Source: Tanypteryx hageni (lineage: Eukaryota > Arthropoda > Insecta > Odonata > Petaluridae). Taken from it: a DNA stretch of 64,000 bases. The notes below the pieces were generated by a model. That model made no database searches. It saw only the letters and a list, made by a program, of their open reading frames with translations, and was not told the DNA's origin. The position numbers were made by a program, and so were the translations under genes. This document shows, piece by piece, positions 1 through 10,838 of the stretch. The stretch is taken from assembly GCA_028673005.1 (NCBI GenBank), contig CM054115.1, positions 188,453,548-188,517,547 of the forward strand. The letters run 5' to 3'. The stretch's first letter is position 1. Every line of letters starts with the position of its first letter.

Positions 1-67
1 TGATTCTGCTAAATCATCTCATATCGCTGTTTCATTTTTTAGTATAATACAAGCTATCTATGTTTTT

Positions 68-1183
68 ATGAGTGGATCTACAAGACGCTGGTCTGTATTA
101 ATTAAAAATGTTGCTAAGATAACTTTAAAACCATTTAGTGAAACTAGATGGGAAAGTAGAATAGAGGCGATCAAACCTTTCAGGTTTCATTCTGGTGATA
201 TTTACGATTCTCTTTATGAAATAAGTGAAGATTCATCATTTGATCCAATTGCTCGACATGAAGCAGAAACATTGGCTAATCAAATGAAAGATTTCCGTTT
301 TATTTGCTGTATTGTTGTCCGGTATAATATTTTAAAGACGATTAACATAGCCAGCAAGTATTCACAGGAAGAAAAAATATGCATTTCGAAAGTTGTTAAT
401 ATATTAAAATCAACCATAAAAACCCTAAAGAAATGTCGGTCGGACATTGCATTTGATAAAGTTTTAGAAGAGGCAAAAATAATTGCCGTTGATTTGGAAG
501 TCCAACCATTTTTTCCCATAAACACTCGTATTCGTCACCGACGAAAAACTTTTAACTCTGCTCCAGATGAATCCCTAATTGATTTGAAGACGCAATTCAA
601 AGTAGATTTTTATTTCTATGTCTATGACGTAGTAATCATGTCCGTAGAAGAAACAGTTATGCAATTACATAACCACAGTAATTTATTCAGTTTTCTATAT
701 GATGTAAATAATATTTAAAACATTTCCAAAGATGAACTTTAAAAAAAATGTTTGGATCTACAAGCAGCACTAACAAACTCAAATGATATCAATGAGACTG
801 ATTTGGATGGCTCGGAAATGTTAAAGGAAATAACAGCACTGTTCACTTTAATAAAAACGGATTGGACACCATTATATGTGTTGCAATTTGTTTTACCAAA
901 TGATTTTGCTCCTAATTTGGCAGTTGCATTGAGAATCATGCTAACTCTCCCAAAAACGGAAGCGTCGTGTGAAAGAAGTTTCTCCAAATTAATAATTATT
1001 AAAAATTACTTGAGATCAACTATGTCTCAAGAGCGACTGACAGGTCTGGCAACTATTTCTATAGAGCACGATGTTCTAAAAAAAATCAAATTTGAAGACC
1101 AACTTCAAGACTTTGCATCTGTAAAAGCCAGAAAACAGAAATTCTTGAAAATATTTGTGACTTTTACATTCAATTCGACGTAA
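68..1183 (+). pseudogene. hAT transposase, ZMYM1-like, C-terminal half, two in-frame stops
   Basis: Remnant of the enzyme that excises and reinserts a hAT transposon in the nucleus. Two open pieces (68-718 and 752-1183) are in the same frame and are separated only by TAA codons at 716-718 and 740-742. The first piece contains SETRWESRIEA, the usual segment after the catalytic core in ZMYM1/52-kDa-repressor-type hAT proteins. The second contains LPKTEASCERSFSKL and LRSTMSQERL, the conserved hAT C-terminal dimerisation motif, in which the second acidic catalytic residue normally lies near the ERSFS block. No frameshift is needed to join the two pieces. The N-terminal half is outside the window, so the start codon is unknown. 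The two stops make it non-functional as it stands. Confidence 0.8.
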
Positions 1184-1390
1184 ATATATTTAATTTTTGT
1201 TATTTTTTATTAGTAACATTTTAATCTTATTATTCTGTGTATTAAACATTTTTATATCAAACCTTTTTATTATTAAATAGATACAAATTCAAAACAATCA
1301 AATTTTAAATTTTTTTAGTAAAAACATGAAAAACGTCTAGTAAAAATGCATAAAAATTTAATAATATATTCTCTGTAAATATATTTCATT
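1184..1390. other. 3' untranslated part of hAT 1
   Basis: AT-rich sequence between the transposase stop codon and the MITE insertion. No other feature is visible. It resumes after the MITE at about 1689 and runs to the hAT terminus near 1848. Confidence 0.4.
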
Positions 1391-1679
1391 GGTTCCGGAC
1401 CACGCACGTCCCCAAATAAAAACAGTATAAAAGAAAAACAAATTTTTTAACCCTAAAAAACAGATTTCAGACCGAAGAGATCATTAACAATCATAAATAA
1501 TTTATTAAGTGAAAGTATTTTTTTAATCTTTATTTATAAACATTTAAAAATTAATCTACATGTAACAATAAAGAAATTATAGAATTAAGATTGAAGAATG
1601 AAAGATCATGAATTTTTTGTGTTAAAAAATTTGTTTTCCTTTTATACTATTTTTTGGGGACGTGCGTGGACCGGTAGCC
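1391..1679. mobile_element. MITE with about 60-bp terminal inverted repeats and a 9-bp target duplication
   Basis: A 289-bp non-autonomous DNA element. Its ends are inverted copies of each other: the left begins GGTTCCGGACCACGCACG and the right, read inverted, begins GGCTACCGGTCCACGCACG. Similarity continues for about 60 bp through the stretch AACAAATTTTTTAAC. The nine bases TATTTCATT occur directly on both sides (1382-1390 and 1680-1688), as expected for a target-site duplication. A 9-bp duplication with long inverted repeats is typical of Mutator-like (MULE) elements; hAT would give 8 bp. There is no coding capacity. It sits inside the 3' untranslated part of hAT 1 and is therefore younger than that element. 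Confidence 0.8.
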
Positions 1680-1960
1680 TATTTCATTAATGGAAAACTT
1701 TATAATTTTGTGATAATTAAACAAGACTATCTCATCACCTATTTGGATGGTAACAATCTCTATCAAACAAGTTTGCAAAAATTTTTACCGGCGAGGGCGC
1801 CCGAAAGGCTCCGCGCTTGGGGCGCCAAAATATCTTGGGCCGGGCCTGGTGGTAGGAGTAATTGTTATAATTAGAGCCCGGAAGTTCAGGCACTATAAAA
1901 TGTCAAAATAGGCAGGCAAAATGACACAATAAAACAGGAAAATAAGCACTAAAAAGGCAT

Positions 1961-2865
1961 TTATTTTAACCCAAATATTACTATTATCTGGAGTTTATAT
2001 GAAGTAGGTATGACATTTAAATAAAATGTAATTGCCATCACTATTGATAACGTCTTCAAATTATGAGCTATTACATGAGACAACGAGATGTTCTCTAAAT
2101 TATAAAATAAAAAACTCGGTCTTCTGTTTTTGGGATGTGTTTTAAAATTGAAAACGATCTCTTTACTTCCATGGAAGTGACGGGCGTATTTTAAGCAAGC
2201 TTTATTTATGGGACTCACCTCAATTTCTGCGCTACTGTCTCTTAGAATATTCGCAATTATTTCCATTTTATCCAAATCTTTGTTGGCGCACAACACTTTT
2301 TCACACTTGTTTTTACAACTATACCCTTTTCACCTGGAGCGCTGAACATTTCACCTTCAGTGAATGACCAACGTCTCCTCCTTTTTTTCAAGTAATGTAA
2401 TGGCGTGTGGCAACTTTGAGAGTAGGCTGCGATGTATGCCATATATTGGCTGACAGACTTGTTTTCCGGGAGTTCTTTGACGATACGTATGGAGTAGGCG
2501 TCTTCTTCAAAGAAAGTGTGGACAACTTCTTTTATATTTTCAAGATTGGCATCCGACCATAGAAGATTCAATGCTATGGTAAAAAGTTGAGAGATTGTTG
2601 AGCCATTTGCGTTTTGCAAAACTTCTGACGTAAGTAAATAAATTTTTGATAGTTGACTATCATCCATGGTTCCTATTATGACGTTTGCAACGAACCTTCC
2701 CACAGCGTCGCTAGTCTCGTCGATATAGGTCCATAATTTCTTGTCCCCAACATTATCTCCGATTTTTTCGATAACATATTTGTACGCTTCATCTAAATAG
2801 GTTTTCCTCGATGTTGACTCACTTGAAACTTCTTTGTTCGTATATTTTTCGAAAAACGCCTCCAA
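1961..2865 (-). pseudogene. hAT transposase central region, frameshifted and deleted
   Basis: Two overlapping minus-strand open pieces in different frames (2257-2865 and 1961-2296). The first contains LWTYIDETSDAVGRFVANVIIG, matching the segment around the first catalytic aspartate of hAT enzymes of the BED-finger type (usual form: a D-E-T-D/S-x-x-G-R-x-V-x-N-V core). Near 2400-2335 the protein turns into a basic stretch that does not look like a normal transposase and is probably the junction of the internal deletion. The C-terminal dimerisation domain is absent. Confidence 0.6.
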
Positions 2866-2906
2866 AGAATTTTTCTAATTTCTATACCGGTTCCGACAAA
2901 AGATTG

Positions 2907-3218
2907 TCACAAGTTGAAGAAAAAATCCGACTGCCTAGAAGAAGCTGAACAAAATAATGGTAGAAGGGTCGTCTTCTTACTGCCGTCAGTCTTATAATCG
3001 GCTGCAGCTTTATGTTTTGAGGTACTTGTATGTGCTGCGAGACGAAGTACTTTTTCTCCAAATGACTTTTTACAAAGTTTACAAAAAATCACTGAACCGT
3101 GTGTCGAGAAAATATCAACACCAAACTCTTTAATGAAAAATTTCAGTCTCTGCTTCGTGAAAACGCTCGCTTTAGGCATTGTGGCCACTAGAATGGAAGT
3201 GTCACGTTCACCACACAA
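2907..3218 (-). pseudogene. hAT transposase N-terminus, BED-like zinc finger
   Basis: 103 residues from a start codon at 3218. The segment VIFCKLCKKSFGEK followed by LAAHTSTSKHKAA forms a C-x2-C ... H-x5-H finger of the BED-like kind found at the N-terminus of hAT transposases, where it binds the transposon ends. The basic start and the spacing resemble CGGBP1-like hAT proteins. The reading frame changes between this piece and the next one downstream (frameshifts). It is non-functional alone. Confidence 0.6.
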
Positions 3219-3582
3219 ACAATTTGTTTAAAAACGCCTGTTATAAACTGTTAGAAAACCAAGAGACAACTGAGGGATGGTAGGAGTTAAAGGGATGGTT
3301 CATTAGGCCTTGCCGAGCAGTGGTCGGATTAAGATAAAGGCATAGCTGCGCCAATGGTCGAGAATTTTATATGATACCGAACCGATGATGGGTAAAAACA
3401 GTCCATGCAGAAGCAAACAAAACAGTATAGTGGCCAAATTCAAGAGATTTGGCCAAAATTTAGTTAAATAGGGATAAATAGGTGTTTTGGGACAAAAAAG
3501 GCATATTTGGAAAAAAACATGGAATAAGCAAAAAAAGCATTTATGGCATTTTTCCTGAACTTCAGGGCTTTAGTTATAATAA

Positions 3583-4005
3583 TCCAAGATTGATAAATCA
3601 GAAATTTTATATAAAGAAACAAAGAAACAATCACTAAAACGAGCTTCTCTCTCTCTCTCTCTTCATTGGCTTGGTAAGTAGTTTTACCACAAATATAGGC
3701 CGTCCCTCGTGATAACACCCACGTTCCCGGCCGGTCAGAAAGTGCTCAATTACAATGGGGGTTGTTAATTATATTTACATCATTTTAATACCTTGCGGTT
3801 TTTGTGATTTGCTTATAAGTTTAAAATTACTATAACTGCTAATTATTATAAATACAATACAATAAACATGAAAAAATAGGAAATATGTACATTGGTAAGG
3901 TAGTTAAGTCAAAAAGATACCAGCTAGCTATTGTTATTTTTCATTTTAATTTTGCTTTTTTCCTTTTTTTACCTCATTTTTATTATTCATTTATTTATTT
4001 TTGGC
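3583..4005. other. AT-rich spacer with a short CT microsatellite
   Basis: Contains a CT repeat around 3643-3661. No gene or transposon signature was seen. Confidence 0.5.
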
Positions 4006-4640
<635 letters not shown>

Positions 4641-4992
4641 ATATATAATAAAATAATAAAAATAAAAGAGAGTAGAGAGCAGAGATCTATATCGGGAGCG
4701 TCACAAAACAATCCTTTTCAGGAAATGTTTACAATTAGTATTGTATATATGATGGTGGTGAGGCTTAGTTTGCGTATATGTAGGTTTTAGAAGGTAGGGG
4801 AAAAATTTTGTAATGGTTTGGCGGCGATCATCTTCATATAGGTTTTTAATGGATTTAGGACCTTTTCAGGGGCATTAAAAAAAAAAACAGAAAAAATAAA
4901 TAAAAATTAAAAAAATTAAGTTGGGGTTATGTACATATAGGAGTAAGTTAAGGGATAAGAGGTATTTGGGGGTTAATAGTGGTACCAGGAAT

Positions 4993-6640
4993 TTAAAGCT
5001 GAAGGATATCTTTCGTCATCCGGTATTTGTGGCGTTTGGCGGTGTGAAAGGTCCATATGGTTTGGAGGAAAGGGTTATTGGTAAGTTTGAGCCGGCGGTT
5101 GAATTTGTGTGCTTGCAGTTTAGTAAAGTCTAAAAGTGGTGGGATATTGTGGGCAAGTTGTAGTTCTCTGATGGGTACTAGTTTGGATTGCTGGGCAATA
5201 AAGCGGAGGGTGGATGATTGAAAACTTTCTATTTTGGCTCTGTTTTTCTTTGCAGTGTTTAAATAAATTTCACTACCGTAAGTAAGATGTGGGCGGATTA
5301 GAAGGAGGTAGAGGCGCATTTTATCGGTAAGGCTTATTTTGCTGTGAGGTCCTAGTAATGAGGAGAGGATTGATTTAGCTAATTTTGCTTTTTGAAGGGC
5401 GTGTTGGGAGTGGGCTGTAAACAGCAATTTTGAGTCAAGGATTATGCCGAGAAATTTGTGTTTCGGAACTGTTGGGATCTTTTGGCCTGCAATCTCTGGG
5501 TTTGAGGCAAGGGAGTATCGCTTAAAGCGGGTGAAATGCATGTGGGCACTTTTCTTGGGGTTAATTTTTAGTCTCCATGTTTGAGTCCAGTTTTAGATTT
5601 GTCGTAAGTGGGTCGTTATTCTTTTTGTCTCCAGGTCCGGGAAAAGGGATTGGCTAATTATCGCCGTGTCGTCTGCATAAACAAAAAGGTCGGTATTTAC
5701 GTGTTTGGGGAGGTCATTAATATACAGGTTGAAAAGAATTGGGCTCAATATTGCCCCTTGAGGTACTTCTGTAAGAGCTGGGCGGCAGGTGGAGAGAGAG
5801 CAGTTAATGCTGGTTTTAAAAGTGCGATTTGATAGAAAATTTTTGATTAGTTTTTGAAAGTTGATGGGAAAGTCAAGTCTGGATAGTTTGAGTAAGAGGC
5901 CTTGGTGCCAAACAGTGTCAAAGGCTCTGCTGATATCTAAAAAGACCGCTTCTGTTGATTTTTTCCCGTAATTAAAGCCTCGAGCAATGGTATCCGTGAG
6001 CCTTAATATTTAATGAATTGTCGATGTGTATTGTCTGAAGCCCATTTGTTCAGGGATTAAAATTTTGTTTTCATTAATGAAAAGTGTTAGGCGTTTTAAA
6101 ATAATGCGTTCTAAAATTTTGGAGAGGGATGGTAAAAGGGAGATGGGGCGATAGCTGGAAGGTGAGGAGGGATCTTTGCTTGGTTTGAGGAAGAGTAAAA
6201 TTTTACCGTTTTTCCATAAGGGAGAGAAGTAGCTAATTTGAAGGCAGTTTTTAAAAAGATCGGTTAGGATGTTAATAAAAGGCTTAGAGGAAGTCAGAGT
6301 TTTTAGCATGAGGTTGGTAATGTTATCTAGGCCTGGAGCTTTTTTAGTTTTTCAGTTATGCAGAAGTGATTTAATTTCGGGATAAGAGGTTTGAATGGGA
6401 GCAGGTTGAGGAGTCTGGTCTAAGGTGGAGCAGTTAATTTTGGCGTCTAATTCAGTGGGGGCGAGGGCTGAGGTAGGGGGAGTCATTATTTTCTGAAGGT
6501 AATCAGCAAAAAGTTGTGCTTTGTGGAATGGGTCGTAAATGACGGAGTCAACAGTTTTGAGGGGAGGAGTAGGTGGAAAAGGTTTGGTGAGGGATTTGGT
6601 TGTACGCCAAATGCTGCAATCGTCAGTGCGGAGAGAGTTG
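4993..6640 (-). pseudogene. LINE reverse transcriptase and C-terminal region, broken by stops
   Basis: Copies LINE RNA into DNA at the nicked target. The 6309-6010 piece has YRPISLLPSLSKILERII and EQMGFRQYTSTIH, the early reverse-transcriptase motifs. Translating on past the stop near 6010 gives an AFDTVWH motif, then VPQGAILSPILFNLYIND, and the catalytic YADD encoded at 5669-5680. The 5541-4993 piece is the thumb and C-terminal part (HKFLGIILDSKL, IRPHLTYGSEIY). All the core motifs survive at sequence level, but several stop codons and frame changes interrupt them. Confidence 0.8.
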
Positions 6641-6951
6641 ATTTTATTAAACCACTGTTGTTGTTGAAAGTCGCGGATTTTAAATTTGATTTGATAGGTC
6701 AGACGTGTCAGGTCTCTTCGGTCTGATGGCTGTCGGGTATTTTTGCCGGCGTCTTCTAATGCGGTTTTTTCTTTAGATTAGTTCCCGCAAGGAGGTAGGG
6801 ATGGGCGGAATGGGGGTGTGGGTTGGGGAAAAAGTTTGGGAGGCTGAGGTTTTGGAGGAGAGGAGGATATTTTGGATTTCAAGTATTCGGGTATCAATTG
6901 AGGTAGGAGAGGGAGTGGGTAGAGGTAGGAGAGAGGATATTTTTTCATTTG

Positions 6952-7680
6952 CTAAAGAGGCAAATTTGGTCCAGTCTGTTCGTTGGGGCATGGATGGGAG
7001 GAGTGAAAGAAAATTGGATAGTGGTCTGAGGAAAAGTTTTTTAGCACTTTTGGGGTAAAAGTAATAGGAAAATTTTTGGTTATGACATAATCAAGTATGT
7101 CTGAGGAGGGGTTGTTGGAAGAAAAATGTGTCGGTTCGTCTGGGGTAATTATGGCTATTGGATCAGTGGATGAATAATTAAAGATAAGTCTTCCGTCCGT
7201 ATTGGTGGCATTGCAGCCCCAGTGTCGATGTTTTGCGTTCCAGTCGCCTGCATATAGTCCGGGTCGGTTGTCCGCAAAAAGGTTCCGTAAGTCAGTAAGT
7301 TGAAGTTTTTGAGTCGAAGGTTTATAGATGGAGTTAATGGTTATTGGGCCAATTTTGGTGTGAAGGACAATTCCTACCGCTTCTATTGATTTTATAATGG
7401 AAAAATTCCTATCTGAATGTTTGATGTTTGACCTGATGGCGATGGCCACGCCGCCTCCGAAAGAAGTGCGATCTAGCCGGTAAATTATAAAATTAGGAAT
7501 GTAAAGTTTATTGGCGACCGTTAAGTGGGTTTCATGGAGGTGGATTAGATCGAAGTGAGAAGTTGAGAGGAAATCTCGGAGTTCAGTGATTTTATTTTTG
7601 ATGCTATGGGCATTCCACGAGAGGATAGAAAGTTTATTTATTTTAGGGGCGTGGGAAGCCATCAAATTTGAGTAACTCAC
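6952..7680 (-). pseudogene. LINE endonuclease (EEP family), open over 242 codons
   Basis: Domain that nicks target DNA for target-primed reverse transcription. Visible motifs in order: LSILSWNAHSIKNK at the start, LIHLHETHL (catalytic Glu), GGGVAIAIR, LYAGDWNAKHRHWGC (the D-W-N core), LDYVI and FSSDHYPI (the S-D-H motif). All the main catalytic positions of the exonuclease-endonuclease-phosphatase fold are present. The start codon lies inside the end of Gag. The protein continues in other frames into the linker TDWTKFASLANEK (6991-6773), typical of Jockey elements between endonuclease and reverse transcriptase. Confidence 0.8.
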
Positions 7681-9714
7681 TCAGAAGATATATGCGCCGT
7701 TGCTCGCTAGTTTGGAGAAAAAGAAAATTGGTAAGTATATTATGGAGCCATTGAATATCAGATAGAATATTATTGTTATTACAAGGGGTTGGAAAAGTGG
7801 GCTGGATGAAAGGGTTTTGAGGGTAAAGGGGTAATGGGTGGGAGAGGGTGGGATGGGGTGGGGTGGGGATTAAGTTTTGGGTAGGGAGGGTTAAAGGAGT
7901 AGATAGGTGGGGAAAGTATGAAGGATGGGATGTAGGATTTGGTGCTGGTGGAGGTGGTGGAGCTGGTGCTGAGGTAGGGTTCAGGCGGTTATACACTGCT
8001 GTGCGAGCTCGGATGAAGGTGGGGCAATTTTTATAATTGGCAGTATGGGCATTTCCGCAGTTAGCACAAGTGGGGGGAGTATCGGGGGATTTCGAGCATT
8101 TGGCAGAAGGATGAACGCCGCCGCATTTCACACATACGGCCGGAAAATTGCAATGGTTTTTAGTATGCCCTAATTTTTGGCAATTGAAGCATTGAACTGG
8201 GCTAAGTGGTTTTTTGTAGGGAAGTATTTTACAATTATAAATAGAGATTCCGGATTTATTGGCAAATTTTTTAGAATCAGCTGTTTTGGCTAAGGTTACG
8301 ATATATACATCAGTGGGATATTTTTCCACTGTTTTGATCCCTTGCTTTTGCTGAGCATAGGTGGGGCGGGTAGAAAAAACTTGATAGACATCGTGAACTT
8401 CAAAGCCATCTCGTCCAATGGCGTCGACTATGTCTACGGATTTAAGATCGTTTGAAAGTCCTTTCAGGGCAAATTTTTGAAGTTTTTCGTGGGGTAGTTG
8501 ATAGGTATAACAAGAAATATTATTTTCCTTAAGATAACTGCGGGCTGCTAGGTAATCTGTGACAGTTTTACACTGTAATAGAATTAGGTTGGAGGAAATA
8601 AATTTTGCTGATGGCCTTACAATTAATTTTTCACATAGCTCCTTAGATAGTTGGAGCCAGTTTAGGGAAGTTTGAATTTTAATTGAGGGGATTGCGGGGG
8701 TGGGAGCAGGTTGGGGGGTGGGGGTTGGAGTTCGGTGGGCTTGGGGTTTGTGGTAGGGGAGATAGATGACTTGGAGGGGGGATGGGATTCCTCGATATCT
8801 GAGGAATTGGATGGATTTGGAGCAGAATTAGGAATTGAGTCCGAGTTAGATTCCTCTCTGCCTGAGGAATCGGGGTCGGGGTCTAGGAGTTGGAAGCGGT
8901 TGGAGGTGGTGACTTCAGTTGGGGAGGGGGAGGCGTTAAGGCTAGGGTGATTGGATGATGTGGGTTTGGATTTTTTGGAGCGTGTTTCTCTGGCTGGGCT
9001 AAAATTATTACCATTAGTTATTACTGAATTTTTATCTAAGAAATTTTCAAAAATTGCAACATTATTATTATTATTAACACTAGTAGAGGGGGTAGGATTT
9101 ACTTTTTGCGAACGGGTTATTCTGGGCTGGCTGTGATTTGAAGCCATATTTACATCAGTATTTCGGTTATCACAAGAGAATAAGGTAGTGAAGGGTTGAG
9201 CACTTTCGACCGAATGAGGGTGGGTGTTACTCACGGCGTTCGTGTAGATGTGAGGAACGACGGTTAGTCCAGTTGGTGTCATCGTGACTGCTAAGTTGTT
9301 GGTTCTAAGATGCCTGCGAGCACAGGCGAAGAGATAGGCTATGCGGTCTGCTGATGGGGTTAAATTTAGTTGGTTGGGTGGATCCGCAGGGCGGGGCGAC
9401 AGGATTGGTGTGATTCTAGTTGAGGTGTCTGTGGTGATAAGAGATTGATGGCGGCTAACTACCGCTGCGTAGGTGGCAGGAATGGTAAACTGTGGCGTTT
9501 GCGACGCTGATATTGTTTGAGGAGGTTGGGGGAATGAAGTAGGGATGTTGTTGGGTGAAACAATTGTTTGAAGGGGATTAGGTGGGCCGTAATTTGGCTC
9601 GAGGTATGGATTAAAGTTGGTGGAGGCATACCAAAGAATATAGGTTGGAGAAGTAGATGGGATTGGAGTGGAAGCCGCATACGGCTGTATCGCGCCTTGG
9701 TCTGGGGACGTCAT
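7643..9714 (-). pseudogene. LINE Gag-like nucleic-acid-binding protein with three CCHC zinc knuckles
   Basis: Structural protein that coats LINE RNA. The N-terminal part (9714-8662) is rich in Pro, Ser, Thr and Asn and looks disordered. After a frame change near 8640-8670 the reading continues with a segment of about 110 residues (roughly 8640-8300) that resembles the pre-C2HC domain of X-element/Jockey Gag proteins. Three knuckles follow: CFNCQKLGHTKNHC, CVKCGGVHPSAKC and CANCGNAHTANYKNC (about 8190-8020). A proline-rich tail comes next. Apart from the one frameshift in the proline-rich stretch, the gene reads through, so it is only lightly damaged. Confidence 0.8.
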
Positions 9715-9784
9715 TTCATGCGCTCTTTAGGCGCGAAAAGGGAGTAATTTTAAGGCGCACTCATCTTCGCGATGTTTTTACAAC

Positions 9785-9926
9785 ACTCGGGAATTTTCTG
9801 TGGAAACACTGGGGCCACTGAACACAGGCAGCGTAGAAGCACTGTATGGGGCTACTAAGAGAACACTGGGGCCACTCGGTTTGAGAACACTGGGACCACT
9901 CGGTGATTGTGCGCGTCCAGTTATAT
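9785..9926. repeat. Short tandem repeat (AACACTGGGGCCACT-type) at the junction of two LINEs
   Basis: At least two clear units of about 23-24 bp beginning GAGAACACTGGG (at about 9859 and 9883) and a looser unit GGAAACACTGGGGCCACTG near 9803. The block lies exactly between the 5' end of the minus-strand Jockey-like LINE and the first recognisable residues of the plus-strand CR1/L2-like LINE. It may be filler created when one element inserted beside the other. Confidence 0.55.
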
Positions 9927-10838
9927 ACTCACTTATTCGTAGTCTGCGTGCTGATGTAGTTATAGGCACAGAAAGTTGGCTTACGGCAGACATAGCCAGT
10001 CAGGAGATCTTTCCTCGGGACTATAGCGTCTTCAGAAAAGATCGATGTATCCGGTCGAGAGGTGGAGTCCTTATAGCAGTTAGCAATAAATACAAAAGTT
10101 ACCCAATACAGATACACGACGACGAAATCAAAAGTGTTTAGTGTCGTGTGAAAGGAAGCGACTCAAAAACTATAAATATATGCGCTTCTTATAGACCCCC
10201 AAATGCAAGCGTGGAAACTATTCATTCTCTGGAGAAACAAGTGGCGACGCTAAATTCGTCTAATAAAAATAAAGCCATTATAATCGGGGGCGATTTCAAT
10301 CTTCCGTCAATTGATTGGAGCCATAATTGCTTTTATCCCAGAGGTAGATAGCGTGAATCGTGCGAGGCTTTACTAAAAAATTTCGGTAAGCACTCATTGT
10401 ATCAATTAGTGATATTTCCCACGAGATTTAATAATATATTAGATACATTTGTTACTAATCTTCCTGAGCGTATGAATAGAGTATCTGATGCTGAGGGAAT
10501 AAGCGATCACAAGGCAGTGTACGTGGAATTTCAGTTAAATATTGAGAAACAGGTTAAGGCCAAAAGAAAACTTTATGTATTCGCCAAAGCCGATTTCACA
10601 AGATTTAGGTATTTTCTGCGAAATAAATATACTAATTTCAGCGATTTAACCGATAGTGCAGACGCGGACGAATCCTGGTGCATGTTCTGAGATATGATGC
10701 GAGAGTGTACAGATAAATTTATTCCGAGCAAACTGAAGCGTGATAGTGCAGAACCTAGATGGTACAACCAGGAAGTAAGAAGCGCTACGGTCGAACAGAT
10801 TGCAATAATAAGGCAGCAATACTAGGAGGCGCTCCATA
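9918..10838 (+). pseudogene. CR1/L2-like LINE endonuclease, three in-frame stops
   Basis: Endonuclease-exonuclease-phosphatase domain used for target nicking. Motifs: LRADVVIGTESWL (catalytic Glu), RGGVLIAVSNKY, ICASYRPPNAS, IIIGGDFNLPSIDWS (the G-D-F-N core) and ISDHKAVYVEF (S-D-H). The frame is continuous from 9918 to about 10830 except for stop codons at 10139-10141 (TAG), 10349-10351 (TAG) and 10688-10690 (TGA). The start of the domain is missing. A frame change occurs near 10830. Confidence 0.75.

Larger units (their letters stand above)
1..1848 (+). mobile_element. hAT transposon 1 (ZMYM1-like type), left end outside the window
   Basis: Cut-and-paste DNA transposon of the hAT superfamily. 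The plus-strand transposase remnant at 68-1183 carries the C-terminal part of a ZMYM1-like hAT transposase. The right end is placed near 1848, where the sequence read on the minus strand begins CAGGCCCGGCCCAAG and continues into GGCGCCCC, a style of terminal inverted repeat known in this hAT group. The left terminus lies before base 1, so the 8-bp target duplication cannot be checked. A separate MITE (1391-1679) has inserted into its 3' untranslated part. The family call is secure; the exact right border is an inference. Confidence 0.7.
1872..3572 (-). mobile_element. hAT transposon 2, internally deleted, perfect 8-bp target duplication
   Basis: A 1701-bp hAT element. The left end starts TAGAGCCCGGAAGTTCAGG and the right end, read inverted, starts TAAAGCCCTGAAGTTCAGG. 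Both are flanked by the identical 8-mer GTTATAAT (1864-1871 and 3573-3580), the hAT-length target duplication. Inside are minus-strand pieces of a transposase with an N-terminal zinc finger (2907-3218) and a first-aspartate region (2257-2865). The element is much shorter than a full hAT and has lost the centre of its transposase. It inserted about 16 bp beyond the inferred end of hAT 1. Confidence 0.85.
4740..9790 (-). mobile_element. Jockey/X-element-like LINE, nearly full length, degenerate
   Basis: Non-LTR retrotransposon read on the minus strand with the standard order: Gag with zinc knuckles (9714 to about 7643), apurinic-type endonuclease (7680-6952), a linker (6991-6773), and reverse transcriptase (about 6600-4993). 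Gag and the endonuclease ORF overlap by about 38 bp, as is common in Jockey-type elements. A 3' untranslated part extends to about 4740; no clear poly-A (poly-T on this strand) end or target duplication was found, so both borders are approximate. Scattered stops and frameshifts make it inactive. Confidence 0.8.
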
